In this document: positions 1 to 8,512 of the stretch, piece after piece | Numbering within the stretch: the stretch's first letter is position 1 | How the letters are laid out: each line of letters starts with the position of its first letter | NCBI RefSeq assembly: GCF_003072645.1 | Contig: NZ_CP028897.1 | Coordinates: 4,968,833-5,032,832 of the forward strand | DNA: 64,000 nucleotides | From: Dongshaea marina | GTDB taxonomy: Bacteria; Pseudomonadota; Gammaproteobacteria; Enterobacterales; Aeromonadaceae | Reading direction: 5' to 3' | The notes under the pieces: generated by a model | The model's database searches: none | Seen by the model: the letters and a program-made list of their open reading frames with translations, nothing else | Told to the model about the DNA's origin: nothing | Made by a program: the position numbers and the translations under genes

Positions 1-180
1 CACATCAAACTGCCAGCGGGAGGGTAAAGCCCCCTCCTCGACGGGATCGATCACCCCATGAGAGACCAGATCAACCACCACCTCGGCACAGATATGCTCG
101 CATTCACAGATCTCCACCAGAGAGTAGCGAGTCTGCTGATCCAGTATATGCGTTTGTGTCACTGTTATTTGAGTTCCCAT
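1..180 (-). CDS. cbpM: CbpM chaperone modulator (5' part only; gene runs off the window)
   Basis: The first 60 residues are visible, read from an ATG at 180. They start MGTQITVTQTHILDQQ and continue with a segment (YSLVEICECEHICAEVVVDL) typical of the MerR-like N-terminal part of CbpM, then SHGVIDP. CbpM binds the J-domain of CbpA and blocks its co-chaperone and DNA-binding activities. Its start lies 9 bases after the cbpA stop, so the two are co-transcribed, as in E. coli. Identity rests on this motif plus position behind cbpA; the C-terminal end is outside the window. Confidence 0.85.
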   Translation of the reverse strand, partial: MGTQITVTQTHILDQQTRYSLVEICECEHICAEVVVDLVSHGVIDPVEEGALPSRWQFDV

Positions 181-189
181 CTCTTCCCC

Positions 190-1155
190 CTAAACACCCA
201 GTGCAGCTCTTGGATTGAAGGTTTCAGACTCAGCTAATTGCTGGTAAAGCCTGGTTGCCTCCTCCGAGTGCGATTTTGGAATGGTGATATTCAAAGTCGC
301 ATAGAGATCGCCCTCAGGGTGACCGGACCAACCCTTGCCCTTGAGCCTTAACTTCTGACCATTGGTGCTATTAGGTGCGACTTTTAGCTTCAACTTTCCA
401 CCCAGGGTCGGCACCGTTACCTCAGCGCCCAGGACCGCCTCCCAGGGAGCGACGGGCAGATCCAGATAAAGATCCTTACCCTTGAGCGTAAAGACCGGGT
501 GTGGTGCCAGATCGATCTCCAGATAGAGATCGCCATTCTCTGCTCCTCCGATCCCGGCTCCCCCCTGACCAGCAAGGCGGATCTTCTGTCCCTGTAGTAC
601 CCCAGCCGGGATCTTCACATTGAGAGTCTTGGTTCGCTGAGAGAAAGCTCCCTGTTCATTCACCTCCGGAATCGAGAAACTGATCTGTTTTTCACAGCCT
701 GAATAGGCCTCCTCAAGAAACAACGCCAGCTTGTACTGGGCATCTTCACCACGCATCTTAAAGGCGTGATGCGCTCGCCTCTCCCCCTGTGCCTGGCCAT
801 GGTATCCGCCGCCACCAAACATAGATTCGAAAAAATCACTGAAGTGCTGGGGATCGGTTTGGGTATATCCACCACGTGAAAACCCTGAAGCTGACTGCCA
901 GTTGGGCGGTGGCTCAAATCTACCATCGGCACGTCGCGCCCCACCGGCACGTAACTGATCATACTCGGCACGTTTTTCCTGGTCCTTGAGAACCTCATAG
1001 GCCTCACCAACCTCTTTGAATTTCTCTTCGGTCTTACTGTCTTTACTCAAATCCGGGTGATATTTACGAGCCAGCTTTCGATAAGATTTTTTGATCTCAT
1101 CTGTGGTGGCGTTCTCCTTGAGACCAAGGATCTGGTAGTAGTCTTTAAATTCCAT
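190..1155 (-). CDS. cbpA: CbpA, DnaJ-family co-chaperone / curved-DNA-binding protein
   Basis: This 321-residue protein is a DnaJ paralogue that stimulates DnaK ATPase and, in E. coli, binds curved DNA in stationary phase. Residues about 4-69 form the J-domain with the HPD motif at 33-35. A Gly/Phe-rich linker follows (about 70-130, including [10 protein letters not shown]). Two C-terminal beta-sandwich substrate-binding domains of DnaJ type II then run from about 135 to 300. There is no cysteine-rich zinc finger, which separates it from DnaJ itself. Length is close to E. coli CbpA (306). It is followed 9 bases later by cbpM, its specific inhibitor. Confidence is high. Confidence 0.94.
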   Translation of the reverse strand: MEFKDYYQILGLKENATTDEIKKSYRKLARKYHPDLSKDSKTEEKFKEVGEAYEVLKDQEKRAEYDQLRAGGARRADGRFEPPPNWQSASGFSRGGYTQTDPQHFSDFFESMFGGGGYHGQAQGERRAHHAFKMRGEDAQYKLALFLEEAYSGCEKQISFSIPEVNEQGAFSQRTKTLNVKIPAGVLQGQKIRLAGQGGAGIGGAENGDLYLEIDLAPHPVFTLKGKDLYLDLPVAPWEAVLGAEVTVPTLGGKLKLKVAPNSTNGQKLRLKGKGWSGHPEGDLYATLNITIPKSHSEEATRLYQQLAESETFNPRAALGV

Positions 1156-1510
1156 CTGCGTGTATCCCTGATGCTGGTGTTACATCTTTCACAAACAGCG
1201 TACGGCTGAGTTTCCATACTCCTGCAGATTGCTTCATTGAGCAACATCGACGGGACACTTTTGTGCGGTACACTGTGACTGCAGCTCATAAATTCCACCA
1301 TGAGCAAGCCGCCCCAAAAAGCACCCCTCCCTTAAACCATGAGTCCTCCCCATCGGCAGAAGAACCAGGATCTTCACCGAAGTTCCCGACAGATTCGGAC
1401 AGGATTCATCTACAAAAACAGCTAGATAGTTACAGCTTCTCGGGCTAACCTAACCGGCAAAGGCTGGCCCGGTTGGCCATTTTCTGTTGAGCTAAGCAGG
1501 CTGAGGAATA
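1156..1510. other. Intergenic region between divergent cbpA and the DUF1007 gene
   Basis: These 355 bases should hold the two outward promoters. An open frame exists on the plus strand (1263-1448), but it lacks a ribosome-binding site and its composition is unlike a protein, so it is not called. A short inverted repeat, AACCGG...CCGGTT, lies at about 1450-1472 just upstream of the DUF1007 gene. Nothing else was recognised. Confidence 0.5.
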
Positions 1511-2209
1511 GTGAAAATGTGGCGATGGAGATTGAACGGCTTGATAAAACAGATAATGCTGATCGCTCTTTGCATGGTGAGTACCCTGGCAGTGGCGCAT
1601 CCACACTCTTGGATTGAACTTCACACCAGGTTTATCGGCAATGATAAGGGGCAATTAACCGCCCTGAAATACACCTGGGTGTTTGATGAGATGACCTCCT
1701 CCTATACCCTGGATGGAGAGGATCTCAGCGCCAAAAACAGAGCCAAAACACTGAACAGGGTCGGAGCTTCAATCGTCTCAAATATGGCCTATTATCACTA
1801 TTTCAGCTACCTGTATAACAAGGGGCAGCCGGTCAAATACCACCTGGCCACCGAGCCTCACCTCGCCTATGACAAGGGTAAATTATCCCTGAGCTTTACT
1901 CTGCCGATAGCTCACCCCCTGGCGATGCAGGGCAAACAACTTGAGCTGCTGATCTATGACCCAACCTACTATATCGATATGAGCTACCCCCATACTCAAC
2001 AGATACAGCTAGACCCGATCCTAGCCAAGTCCTGTCAAATCAAACTAATCTCCGCGAATCCGGATCCCAAGCTGGTTGCCTATGCCGCTTCGCTGGATGT
2101 CGATCACAAGTCCGACGATAGTCTTGGTCAATATTTTGCGCAGCGCCTTGTTATCAATTGCACGGCCAATCATCCCCCAACATCCGTAGTCTCCAGAGGG
2201 AAAAAATGA
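1511..2209 (+). CDS. DUF1007 family periplasmic protein (metal-transport partner)
   Basis: This 232-residue protein has an N-terminal signal peptide (hydrophobic stretch IMLIALCMVSTLAVA) followed at once by HPHSWIEL, the hallmark start of mature DUF1007 proteins (COG3683), with His residues that could bind a metal. The GTG start at 1511 is the first in-frame start before the signal peptide. The stop overlaps the ATG of the next gene (ATGA), a NicO/RcnA-type transporter. This pairing recurs in proteobacteria and suggests a periplasmic accessory to nickel/cobalt export. The family assignment is firm; the exact role is inferred. Confidence 0.82.
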   Translation: MKMWRWRLNGLIKQIMLIALCMVSTLAVAHPHSWIELHTRFIGNDKGQLTALKYTWVFDEMTSSYTLDGEDLSAKNRAKTLNRVGASIVSNMAYYHYFSYLYNKGQPVKYHLATEPHLAYDKGKLSLSFTLPIAHPLAMQGKQLELLIYDPTYYIDMSYPHTQQIQLDPILAKSCQIKLISANPDPKLVAYAASLDVDHKSDDSLGQYFAQRLVINCTANHPPTSVVSRGKK

Positions 2210-3255
2210 ATCAAACCAAAGCGAGGCAGGGAGTTGGGTTGCTTATCTCCCTCATCATTATCGGGGCCGTTGGCTACGGCTTATGGCTGGTGTGGCCGAA
2301 AATCTTACTCTTTGCCATCGTTGAGCAAAAACAGTTGGTATCGCTTTTAACCCAGGAACTTCGCCAACTGCAAGGCTCTGCCGGTATCGGCTGGGGATTG
2401 ATTGGGGCAAGTTTTATCTATGGTGTAGTCCATGCCATAGGTCCGGGACACGGAAAAATGGTGGTCAGTACCTACCTGGCAACCCACCCCACCCGGGTGA
2501 AAAGCAGCCTGGTGATCACCATCACAGCGGCCCTGATGCAGGCCCTGGTTGCGATCACTCTGGTTACCCTGATCCTGTTTGTGTTTCAGCTGTCGATCAA
2601 GACGATCAACAGCCAGCTGTTTACCCTGATCCGCATCAGCTATCTGCTGGTGCTGCTACTCGGCATTGGCCTTATCGTGCAAAATCTACGCAAACTACTG
2701 CGTTCAAAATCTCACTCCTCCCACCATCACCATGGTTGTAGCTGCGGCCATCAACATGTTCCAAATGACAGAGCATTGAGCGACGCCGTCACCCTGCGCA
2801 CCAAGCTCGGCCTTATCTTAAGTTTCGGTATTCGCCCATGTAGTGGCGCCATCCTGATCCTGTTTTTCTCCTCCCTGATGAAGGTGTATAGCTATGGAGT
2901 GATCTGTGCCCTGGTCATGGCCCTCGGCACCGCATTAACCATCTCAACCCTTGCTCTGTGCACCCTGTTTGGGCGTCGCTCCGTGGTGACCCTGCTTAAA
3001 AGATGCTACCTCAGGAAAGGGGAGCCCACTCACAATAAGGGCAGAGCCAGGGCAATGACAGGCATGACAGGGGGAGTGCTCTTGATCCTATTATCCTTGC
3101 TGTTATTCCAAAGCGAGCCAAAAGTCATAGGCCCCGCCATCTTCACCACACCTGTGGTTAAAGAGGGAGCCCCTGAGACCTCCTCTCGGAAAAATCCATT
3201 TTTAGCAGCTCCGACTCCGCAGCAACAAAACTGGATTGCAGATACCACGGAGTAA
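2206..3255 (+). CDS. NicO/RcnA-family nickel/cobalt efflux transporter
   Basis: This inner-membrane transporter of about 349 residues has roughly six to seven hydrophobic segments. The diagnostic motif HAIGPGHGKM follows the second membrane segment, and a second signature (SFGIRPCSGAI) occurs later. Between them is a cytoplasmic loop rich in His and Cys (HHHHGCSCGHQH, about residue 170-185), a typical metal-binding loop of RcnA/NicO proteins. The ATG at 2206 overlaps the upstream DUF1007 stop by four bases, implying translational coupling. The likely job is export of Ni2+ or Co2+. The substrate cannot be fixed from sequence, and no RcnR-like regulator is adjacent. Confidence 0.88.
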   Translation: MNQTKARQGVGLLISLIIIGAVGYGLWLVWPKILLFAIVEQKQLVSLLTQELRQLQGSAGIGWGLIGASFIYGVVHAIGPGHGKMVVSTYLATHPTRVKSSLVITITAALMQALVAITLVTLILFVFQLSIKTINSQLFTLIRISYLLVLLLGIGLIVQNLRKLLRSKSHSSHHHHGCSCGHQHVPNDRALSDAVTLRTKLGLILSFGIRPCSGAILILFFSSLMKVYSYGVICALVMALGTALTISTLALCTLFGRRSVVTLLKRCYLRKGEPTHNKGRARAMTGMTGGVLLILLSLLLFQSEPKVIGPAIFTTPVVKEGAPETSSRKNPFLAAPTPQQQNWIADTTE

Positions 3256-3286
3256 GGGCTTGTCTGAGCAGATGATCTACCAGGCC

Positions 3287-3419
3287 CTGTTGATGTGTGA
3301 CCGCACGCTATGAATCCATCTATGGAAGCTCCACCGCATCATCCCTGACGCAGAGGTTCTGCGTATTCACAATTCAACAGCTGCCAAAAATGATCTACTA
3401 ATTGGAGCAGCTATTTAGA
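3287..3419 (+). repeat. Dispersed structured repeat, copy 1
   Basis: The core (3287-3380) begins CTGTTGATGTGTGA and ends TCACAATTCAACAG, which pair as an outer stem. Inside are two smaller hairpins, one around CTATG...TATGG and one at CATCATCCCTGACGC. Related copies lie at 6525 and 7972. Weaker similarity to copy 2 continues to about 3672 (shared blocks include AAGCTGACCTT and AACGCTCTAGA/AATGCTCTAGA). The ATGATCTAC word occurs on both sides of the core (3272 and 3390). No reading frame is conserved between copies, so a mobile non-coding element or repeated structured RNA fits better than a gene. Confidence 0.75.
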
Positions 3420-4030
3420 GCATTTTTCGTTTAATCAGGGTAGCTATTCCCGCCCCTCAAGTTCAAGTGCTGCTGTGAGCTTTGTTAAGCTGACCTTTTG
3501 CAGCAAGGGTGGAGTTGCAATGCAACGTAGCGAGAGGCAGGGAGGCTGAACTGGAAAAGATTATCAGGGAAGATAATCGATGCAGCAGAGCAACATGGAT
3601 GTGACTTGCGAGTCAGTGATCAAAGTCAAAGCTGCTTTCATGAGATGAACCGGTTTATCCGGAAAACGCTCTAGATGCACCCGGAAGTGGTAATGGTATG
3701 ACTCCCGTCATAGTTTGTCTCAAACAGTTTCAGCCAAAGATATTGCCTTTTTCTTGAATAGAAGGTCGAGACAACCTGTTTTCCCCGGTCTCAAAAGCAG
3801 CTTCAGCCAGTGCGTATTAGCCACAACAAGCTTTCAAATCAAGGCTCAGCTTTAAGTTTTGGACCACTCTATTTGTGTGGTGAACTGAAGGTATAGCCTT
3901 AGTGTCGAAGGTAAAACCTTGAAGCTAAGTCATGGTCGCTGATTTTTTACTCCCCGTGAAACACTTGTACCTCATGGAAGGGGTTGCTATCTTGGCTAGA
4001 CTTTATGCACTTAGGAATAGGGTGACAAAC
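3420..4030. other. Long non-coding stretch before the first lipoprotein gene
   Basis: The first part (to about 3672) is the diverged extension of repeat copy 1. The rest has no supported gene. An ATG-initiated frame from 3932 runs into the lipoprotein but would add 33 residues in front of a normal lipoprotein signal, so it is rejected as a start. A promoter for the lipoprotein must lie in this region, but no clear -35/-10 pair stands out. Confidence 0.4.
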
Positions 4031-4255
4031 ATGTTGGTAAAAAATATTGTCGCTGGCAGCTGTGCCATGCTGTTAGCTCTAACACTGATAGGCTGCTCCA
4101 GCCAATACGTGATGACCACCAAGGATGGCCAAACTCTTGTTTCCCAAGGAAAACCTGAAGTGGACTCTGACACAGGGATGATCACGTATGAGGATGCACA
4201 GGGTAATGTTCGCCAGATTAACCGCGATCAGATCTCAGGGATGATCGAAAAATAA
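4031..4255 (+). CDS. YgdI/YgdR-type small lipoprotein (DUF903), copy 1
   Basis: This 74-residue lipoprotein has a short charged N-terminus, a hydrophobic core and the lipobox LIGC, with Cys at residue 19. The mature part, from SSQYVMTTKDGQTLVSQGKP to GMITYEDAQGN, matches the DUF903 family of E. coli YgdI/YgdR, a small SH3-like beta fold of unknown function in the cell envelope. The ATG at 4031 places the signal correctly. A near-identical paralogue is at 8513, with long stretches of DNA identity. The two share the CACTTAGGAA word upstream, so duplication included the 5' flank. Confidence 0.85.
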   Translation: MLVKNIVAGSCAMLLALTLIGCSSQYVMTTKDGQTLVSQGKPEVDSDTGMITYEDAQGNVRQINRDQISGMIEK

Positions 4256-4550
4256 TCGGGATTACCTCTCATCTGGATATCATCTACGACCACTTAGGAA
4301 GTATGAGCTTCATCATTGATGACTCTTTTTCAGCTCGTTGCTAGTGTCCACCCTGGCAGCGAACTGAACATGAGAGCTCTCACCACCTTAACTTCCATTG
4401 GAACCAAAATATCTTTCCAGCGATCCCCTTATATCTATGCTCCATCCCATACCCACAAACTAAGCATTTCACTGATTATCTGCGTTCAGATATCGTCACT
4501 AAGCAAGGTTATTAGATACCACTTATCCTATTAACCAGGAAAATATACAA

Positions 4551-6416
4551 ATGAAAAAAATAACTGTGATTTTGTCTCTGTTTAGCCTGTCATGTTGGGC
4601 ACTCACCTCTTGGGCAAAATCCCCCTCTGGCATGACACAGGATCCTATGTATCATTTCGACGATAAAATGATCTTGGGTCGAGTCGAAAATGTTTATTAC
4701 AACATTTCAGGGCTCAGTGGGGTTCCATTTCCTGGAAAGGTAGACTCAGGAGCAGATACGACATCTATTCATGCTGAAGATATTCACCTATACAGCCTCA
4801 ACCCTGAGTATAAAAACTTAACCGATAATAAACTATTGTGGGCAGTCTTTGGCAACCTAATTGGAACTCAAGGCCAGTGGGATGAAGATCTGTTCTCAAA
4901 AGCAAAATGGTCTGATGACTCATTCAAGCCTTACAAAGTTCATGTGACATTTAATATTACTCACCCTTACACGGGAAAAAAGATCAAGGTTGATCGAGAT
5001 TTAGAGCGTATTGGTGTTATTCGTAGCCGAAGTAGCAGCACACCCATCTTACGGCCTGTTATTAACCTTCCTCTTACTATTTCAGGTAAAACCATCATGA
5101 CTGAGGTCAACCTGACGAATCGGAATCATTTTTCAGCGCCAATTCTAATTGGCAAGACATACTTAAAAGATCATGCTCTGGTGATGGCTGGCTATGAGTA
5201 TCTACAAGAGCAACCTAAAGCAACTCTCATAGGTAAAAAAGAAACTGTTCATATTTATGGTGTTCCCTATCAGGTTTCTATCTCTCTATCCAGTAAATAC
5301 TCAAATGCTCATGCATTAGATATCAAGATTGATAGAAAGAATAGTAAGGTGTCCTTTGTCCTGGAAGGAGAGAATAAAGAGCATAAACCCATAACACTTC
5401 CACTGGTGCGCATGCTTAAGACTAGTAAGGGAGAACGCCCACTCGTCTATCTGCCAGTAAAGATAAATCAGAAAATAAATTATTGGCTGGTATATCTAAG
5501 CGATCGCGGTAACTTTAAGAGTCAGATCAGGCTTGGTCAAAATGTTATAGACCAACATTATGTTGTTGATACAGAAAAAGAAAATATATTAGCAAAAAGC
5601 GGTGCACCTTTCAATAAAGAACAACATCCTGATTCTCTGATTATCTCACCAAATGAAAAAATAACAATAGATGATAAATTTGAAGTGCCGGCCTATCCTA
5701 CGTTTACTGTCAAGACACCTTTGTTAAAGTTACCCAGCTATAAAACAATAAAAAACAGCGCTGGCGAAAAAGTGGTTTTTTCCTTAAAGAATGACAAGGG
5801 TGAGTTTGAATCCATAACAAAGGATGTCATTAAAAATATAAAAGTCGGAGAGAGAATCCGTCCTGTTGTTTCTGGGAACATCTTTATTAATAACAAAAAC
5901 ACCCCAGTAGATTTCGCATTAGCCAAGCTAAAACCTGGAAAGATAGAGCCATCTTTTATTTTGGGACATAAGATGATTAAAGGGAGTATTCTGGTAAATT
6001 CTCGAACTGAAAACCTTTTAAGCCCTCACCCCTTGTTTATAGCTGACCATATAGAATTAGCAACCGTAGAAGGATTAATATTTCCTGTTAAGCTAGATAC
6101 TGGCGCGGATATGAGCTCAATCAATGCTCAGAATATCAAGCTATTTCAAAAAAATGGTAAAGAGATGGTTAGCTTTCTTTACAGAAATAATATGGGACAA
6201 CAAAAAGAATTTACTCGCGATGTGGTTGGAATCAAACGGATCAAGGCTAAAAAAGGAGAGAAGCCAAACGTTCGACCTGTTGTTGAAATGCAGGTGAGGC
6301 TTGGTAAGCTCGACAAAAAAATCCGAGTCAATCTACAAGATCGCGATCGTTTCCACTACAGCATGATTCTAGGCAAAAATTTTCTTAAATATGGTGTGAT
6401 AGTCAATAGTGATTAA
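4551..6416 (+). CDS. Secreted protein with four retropepsin-like (putative zinc protease, PF05618-type) repeats, two degenerate
   Basis: This 621-residue protein has a signal peptide (about 1-22) and then four related domains. Each ends with a block like RPV-x-LPL-x-ISGK... and ILIGKTYLKD or MILGKNFLKY. Domain 1 has the aspartic-protease-like motif DSGADTTS (D65-S72) and domain 4 has DTGADMSS (D516-S523). The two middle domains keep the fold-end blocks (RPLVYLPV...IRLGQNVI; RPVVSGNI...FILGHKMI) but have lost the Asp motif. Single-domain relatives are annotated as putative ATP-dependent zinc proteases near RimK-like ligases; no such ligase is here. Possibly the two intact domains pair like a retropepsin dimer. 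Composition is AT-richer than neighbours, hinting at transfer. Confidence 0.72.
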   Translation: MKKITVILSLFSLSCWALTSWAKSPSGMTQDPMYHFDDKMILGRVENVYYNISGLSGVPFPGKVDSGADTTSIHAEDIHLYSLNPEYKNLTDNKLLWAVFGNLIGTQGQWDEDLFSKAKWSDDSFKPYKVHVTFNITHPYTGKKIKVDRDLERIGVIRSRSSSTPILRPVINLPLTISGKTIMTEVNLTNRNHFSAPILIGKTYLKDHALVMAGYEYLQEQPKATLIGKKETVHIYGVPYQVSISLSSKYSNAHALDIKIDRKNSKVSFVLEGENKEHKPITLPLVRMLKTSKGERPLVYLPVKINQKINYWLVYLSDRGNFKSQIRLGQNVIDQHYVVDTEKENILAKSGAPFNKEQHPDSLIISPNEKITIDDKFEVPAYPTFTVKTPLLKLPSYKTIKNSAGEKVVFSLKNDKGEFESITKDVIKNIKVGERIRPVVSGNIFINNKNTPVDFALAKLKPGKIEPSFILGHKMIKGSILVNSRTENLLSPHPLFIADHIELATVEGLIFPVKLDTGADMSSINAQNIKLFQKNGKEMVSFLYRNNMGQQKEFTRDVVGIKRIKAKKGEKPNVRPVVEMQVRLGKLDKKIRVNLQDRDRFHYSMILGKNFLKYGVIVNSD

Positions 6417-6427
6417 ATATCATCCTT

Positions 6428-6485
6428 GTAGCTAAATGACTAGCTACCATTGATGATCGCTCGGACAGCGACCGAGCGATCATCA
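6428..6485 (+). terminator. Two consecutive perfect hairpins after the retropepsin-like gene
   Basis: The first hairpin is GTAGCTA/TAGCTAC (6428-6434 with 6441-6447). The second is a 14-bp perfect stem, TGATGATCGCTCGG with CCGAGCGATCATCA (6451-6464 with 6472-6485), and a 7-base loop. They begin 11 bases after the stop. No T-run follows, so they may stabilise the transcript end or stop it with help from Rho rather than act as a classic intrinsic terminator. Confidence 0.6.
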
Positions 6486-6499
6486 AACTCCCCCTCTTA

Positions 6500-6662
6500 A
6501 TAGCTGATCCTATCACTGCTACATCTGTTGATGTGTGACCGCAGACACGCCATGAATCCACGCATGGAAGCTCCACAGCGTCATCCCTGACGCAGAGGGT
6601 CTGCTTATTCACCATTCAACAGCAGCCCCAAGTGATCTACTATTTGTAACAGTTATTTAGAG
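6500..6662 (+). repeat. Dispersed structured repeat, copy 2
   Basis: The core is 6525-6622. The outer stem CTGTTGATGTGTGA pairs with TTCACCATTCAACAG, an inner stem is GCAGAC/GTCTGC, and two hairpins lie between (CCATG/CATGG and GCGTCA-TCCC-TGACGC). Upstream it shares about 25 bases (AATAGCTGATCCTATCACTG) with copy 3. Downstream, similarity to copy 1 continues to about 6842. It lies directly after the two hairpins that follow the retropepsin-like gene. Confidence 0.75.
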
Positions 6663-6969
6663 CTGTTTCGGATTAATCTGGTTCATTATGTTCAGCTCAA
6701 CGAAAAGAATTTCAGGCTTTGCTAAGCTGACCTTCGACAACAAGGACGCTGCAGTAGAGCGGCCAGGGATGGTATTGCGAGTCAGCGTGTAAAGCCTGAG
6801 ATTAATTACAGCATTGGCTCCATTTATGGAGAAAATGCTCTAGACTTGGGATAATCAGGGGAATGCACCCTGTATCCCTGTCTTTAGATTGAGCCGGTGT
6901 TCATAGCCTCCTGCTTTACCACAAGCAAAATGCATGAGTTGAGCTAGTTCAAAAGTTATCTAACCCCAT
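6663..6969. other. Non-coding stretch continuing repeat copy 2
   Basis: Up to about 6842 this is diverged sequence homologous to the region after copy 1 (shared words AAGCTGACCTT, TTGCGAGTCAG, ATGCTCTAGA). The remainder up to the convergent secreted-protein stop has no supported gene, promoter or terminator. Confidence 0.4.
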
Positions 6970-7470
6970 TCATGCTTCAGGCTCTAAGCAAGTCGATGTA
7001 TCCGCAACGCCTCCTGATCCATTTGAGCCACTTTTGTGAAGCAAGATCCAACAGGGGTCGTACTGTGTTTTTGGGAACACCCGAAACCATACATTATGGT
7101 AATTATGAAAGTGATAATTGGCTGAATAGGTGATCCCATTCGTGGTGAATGATGCTTTTGTGTATTTATAGTCATCACCAGCACAAAGTCGGATATTGTT
7201 AAGGGTATAGGAACTCTTCCCTGCTGGAATGTTTGCCGTAAAATGCAATACCTTAGTATCACCACTTTTTTTGCTTTCACCCCTGGTCGCCATCCGATTA
7301 GATTGCTGCTCGCAATATACATCTATATTGACCTTTGTGATTGCAGGAAAACCAACTGAGCAAGCCATAGACCAGCCACCGACAGCTTCACAACTGATGG
7401 TTAGGTGGGAGTTGCTTGATGCAAAACAAAGAGCGGGCAAAAAGATAAGGGATATTATTATAGTCTTCAT
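6970..7470 (-). CDS. Secreted protein of unknown function
   Basis: This 166-residue protein has a clear signal peptide (MKTIIISLIFLPALCFA, cleavage near residue 17). The mature part contains six Cys residues, suggesting disulphides in the periplasm or outside the cell, and a Gly/Ser-rich tail (SGSNGSGG). The ATG at 7470 is preceded by AAGGATTAGAA, a fair ribosome-binding site. I recognise no family. It stands alone on the minus strand among AT-rich DNA and repeat copies, so it could be recently acquired. Confidence 0.6.
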   Translation of the reverse strand: MKTIIISLIFLPALCFASSNSHLTISCEAVGGWSMACSVGFPAITKVNIDVYCEQQSNRMATRGESKKSGDTKVLHFTANIPAGKSSYTLNNIRLCAGDDYKYTKASFTTNGITYSANYHFHNYHNVWFRVFPKTQYDPCWILLHKSGSNGSGGVADTSTCLEPEA

Positions 7471-7699
7471 TTCTAATCCTTAGATTAATGTTCAACAAAA
7501 CTATAAGCATATAATTAAAACCAATTATTACCTGGACGCATAGGTTACGTCTCAACTGATTTGATTTAATAAATCAATATCTATTACATATGAGTTATCA
7601 GGCTCACAAAAAAAACAATATAAATTTTTATTATCCACCCACGACCAAATCAAAATAACACCCGGTGACATGTTGCTGCAAGTTTTCATTACTAAATTA
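7471..7699. other. AT-rich non-coding stretch
   Basis: These roughly 230 bases are markedly AT-rich (runs such as AATAAATCAATATCTATTAC and AACAATATAAATTTTTATTA). They should contain the promoter of the minus-strand secreted protein. No gene was seen. Confidence 0.4.
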
Positions 7700-7912
7700 T
7701 CAATTATTTACTAAACGCCTATTGAGGAGCACCATAAAAATAGAGGGATAATAAACACCTATCAAAGCCAGAACCTGTGCTGTAGGAAAACCGAATGCAA
7801 GCCTATTTTTCTCATCAATCCGACTCAGACAATCTATGCAAAACCAGACTGTCAGTATGATAAATGCCACATAAAAACTAATAGTAGCCAAATTATACAA
7901 GATCAGCTTCAC
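7700..7912 (-). CDS. Small two-segment membrane protein, hypothetical
   Basis: This candidate of 70 residues has two hydrophobic segments (about 7-27 and 45-63) split by a charged loop (SRIDEKNR). The only upstream start is GTG at 7912, without a convincing ribosome-binding site. The open frame covers the interval between the AT-rich stretch and repeat copy 3. It resembles no family I can name. It may be a genuine small membrane protein or a remnant, and confidence is modest. Confidence 0.4.
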   Translation of the reverse strand: MKLILYNLATISFYVAFIILTVWFCIDCLSRIDEKNRLAFGFPTAQVLALIGVYYPSIFMVLLNRRLVNN

Positions 7913-7946
7913 TAATCATTTAACCCATGCGGCTTTCTTAACCTAA

Positions 7947-8107
7947 ATAGCTGATCCTATTACTGCTGCATCTGTTGATGTGTGACCGCAGACACGCTAT
8001 GAATCCATCCATGGAAGATCCACCGCGTCATCCCTGACGCAGAGGGTCTGCTCATTCACAATTCAACAGCTGCCTCAAGTGATCTACTCTTTGGAACAGT
8101 TATTTAG
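7947..8107 (+). repeat. Dispersed structured repeat, copy 3
   Basis: The core is 7972-8069. The outer stem CTGTTGATGTGTGA pairs with TTCACAATTCAACAG, the inner stem is GCAGAC/GTCTGC, and the hairpins are CTATG...CATGG and GCGTCA-TCCC-TGACGC. Similarity stops abruptly after TATTTAG at about 8107, where copies 1 and 2 continue. This is the shortest copy and may mark one real element boundary. Confidence 0.75.
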
Positions 8108-8512
8108 CCGGGCCAAATCCATGTTTATTGAAAATCATGGCTATGCTACGCAGCTAACAAAGAGGCCCTCCATTTCACCGGGGTTAAACGCCCCCCCGGG
8201 TGACACCGATAGTTTTTTGAATCCTCTGTCGACTGCAATGCCGCTTGATCGCCCTTTTGATTCTGGATCTCTTTTTTCTTGCAAGACTCTCGAGGTCGGC
8301 TGAATCTCAACAAGCTGCTTCAAATCCAGGTTTAGTTATGAGTCTTTGTGCTGGCTATTCTTTGAGCTAACCTGAATTTACCTCCATGACCTGACAGACA
8401 GCGAATGGGGCGACATCAGCTCTGGTAATCTTTATCCCTCTAAGGATGTATTCCTGGCAGATGGGGTTACCAGGTTGACTGCTCTAGATTCACTTAGGAA
8501 GGAGTAACGAAG
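8108..8512. other. Non-coding stretch before the second lipoprotein
   Basis: About 400 bases without a supported gene. Open frames on both strands here (8141-8323 and 8079-8303) overlap each other and lack start signals. The last 30 bases hold the ribosome-binding site AGGAAGGAG of the lipoprotein gene. Confidence 0.4.

Noticed and set aside
1263..1448. Open frame of 61 codons between cbpA and the DUF1007 gene
   Set aside because: No ribosome-binding site, low-complexity polar composition and no family resemblance; the region is needed for divergent promoters.
3287..8107. Dispersed repeats as integron attC sites
   Set aside because: The RYYYAAC-like and GTTRRRY-like words are in the inside-out order, and no integrase or cassette-like spacing is present.
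8079..8323. Open frames on both strands after repeat copy 3
   Set aside because: They overlap each other, lack start signals and include repeat sequence.
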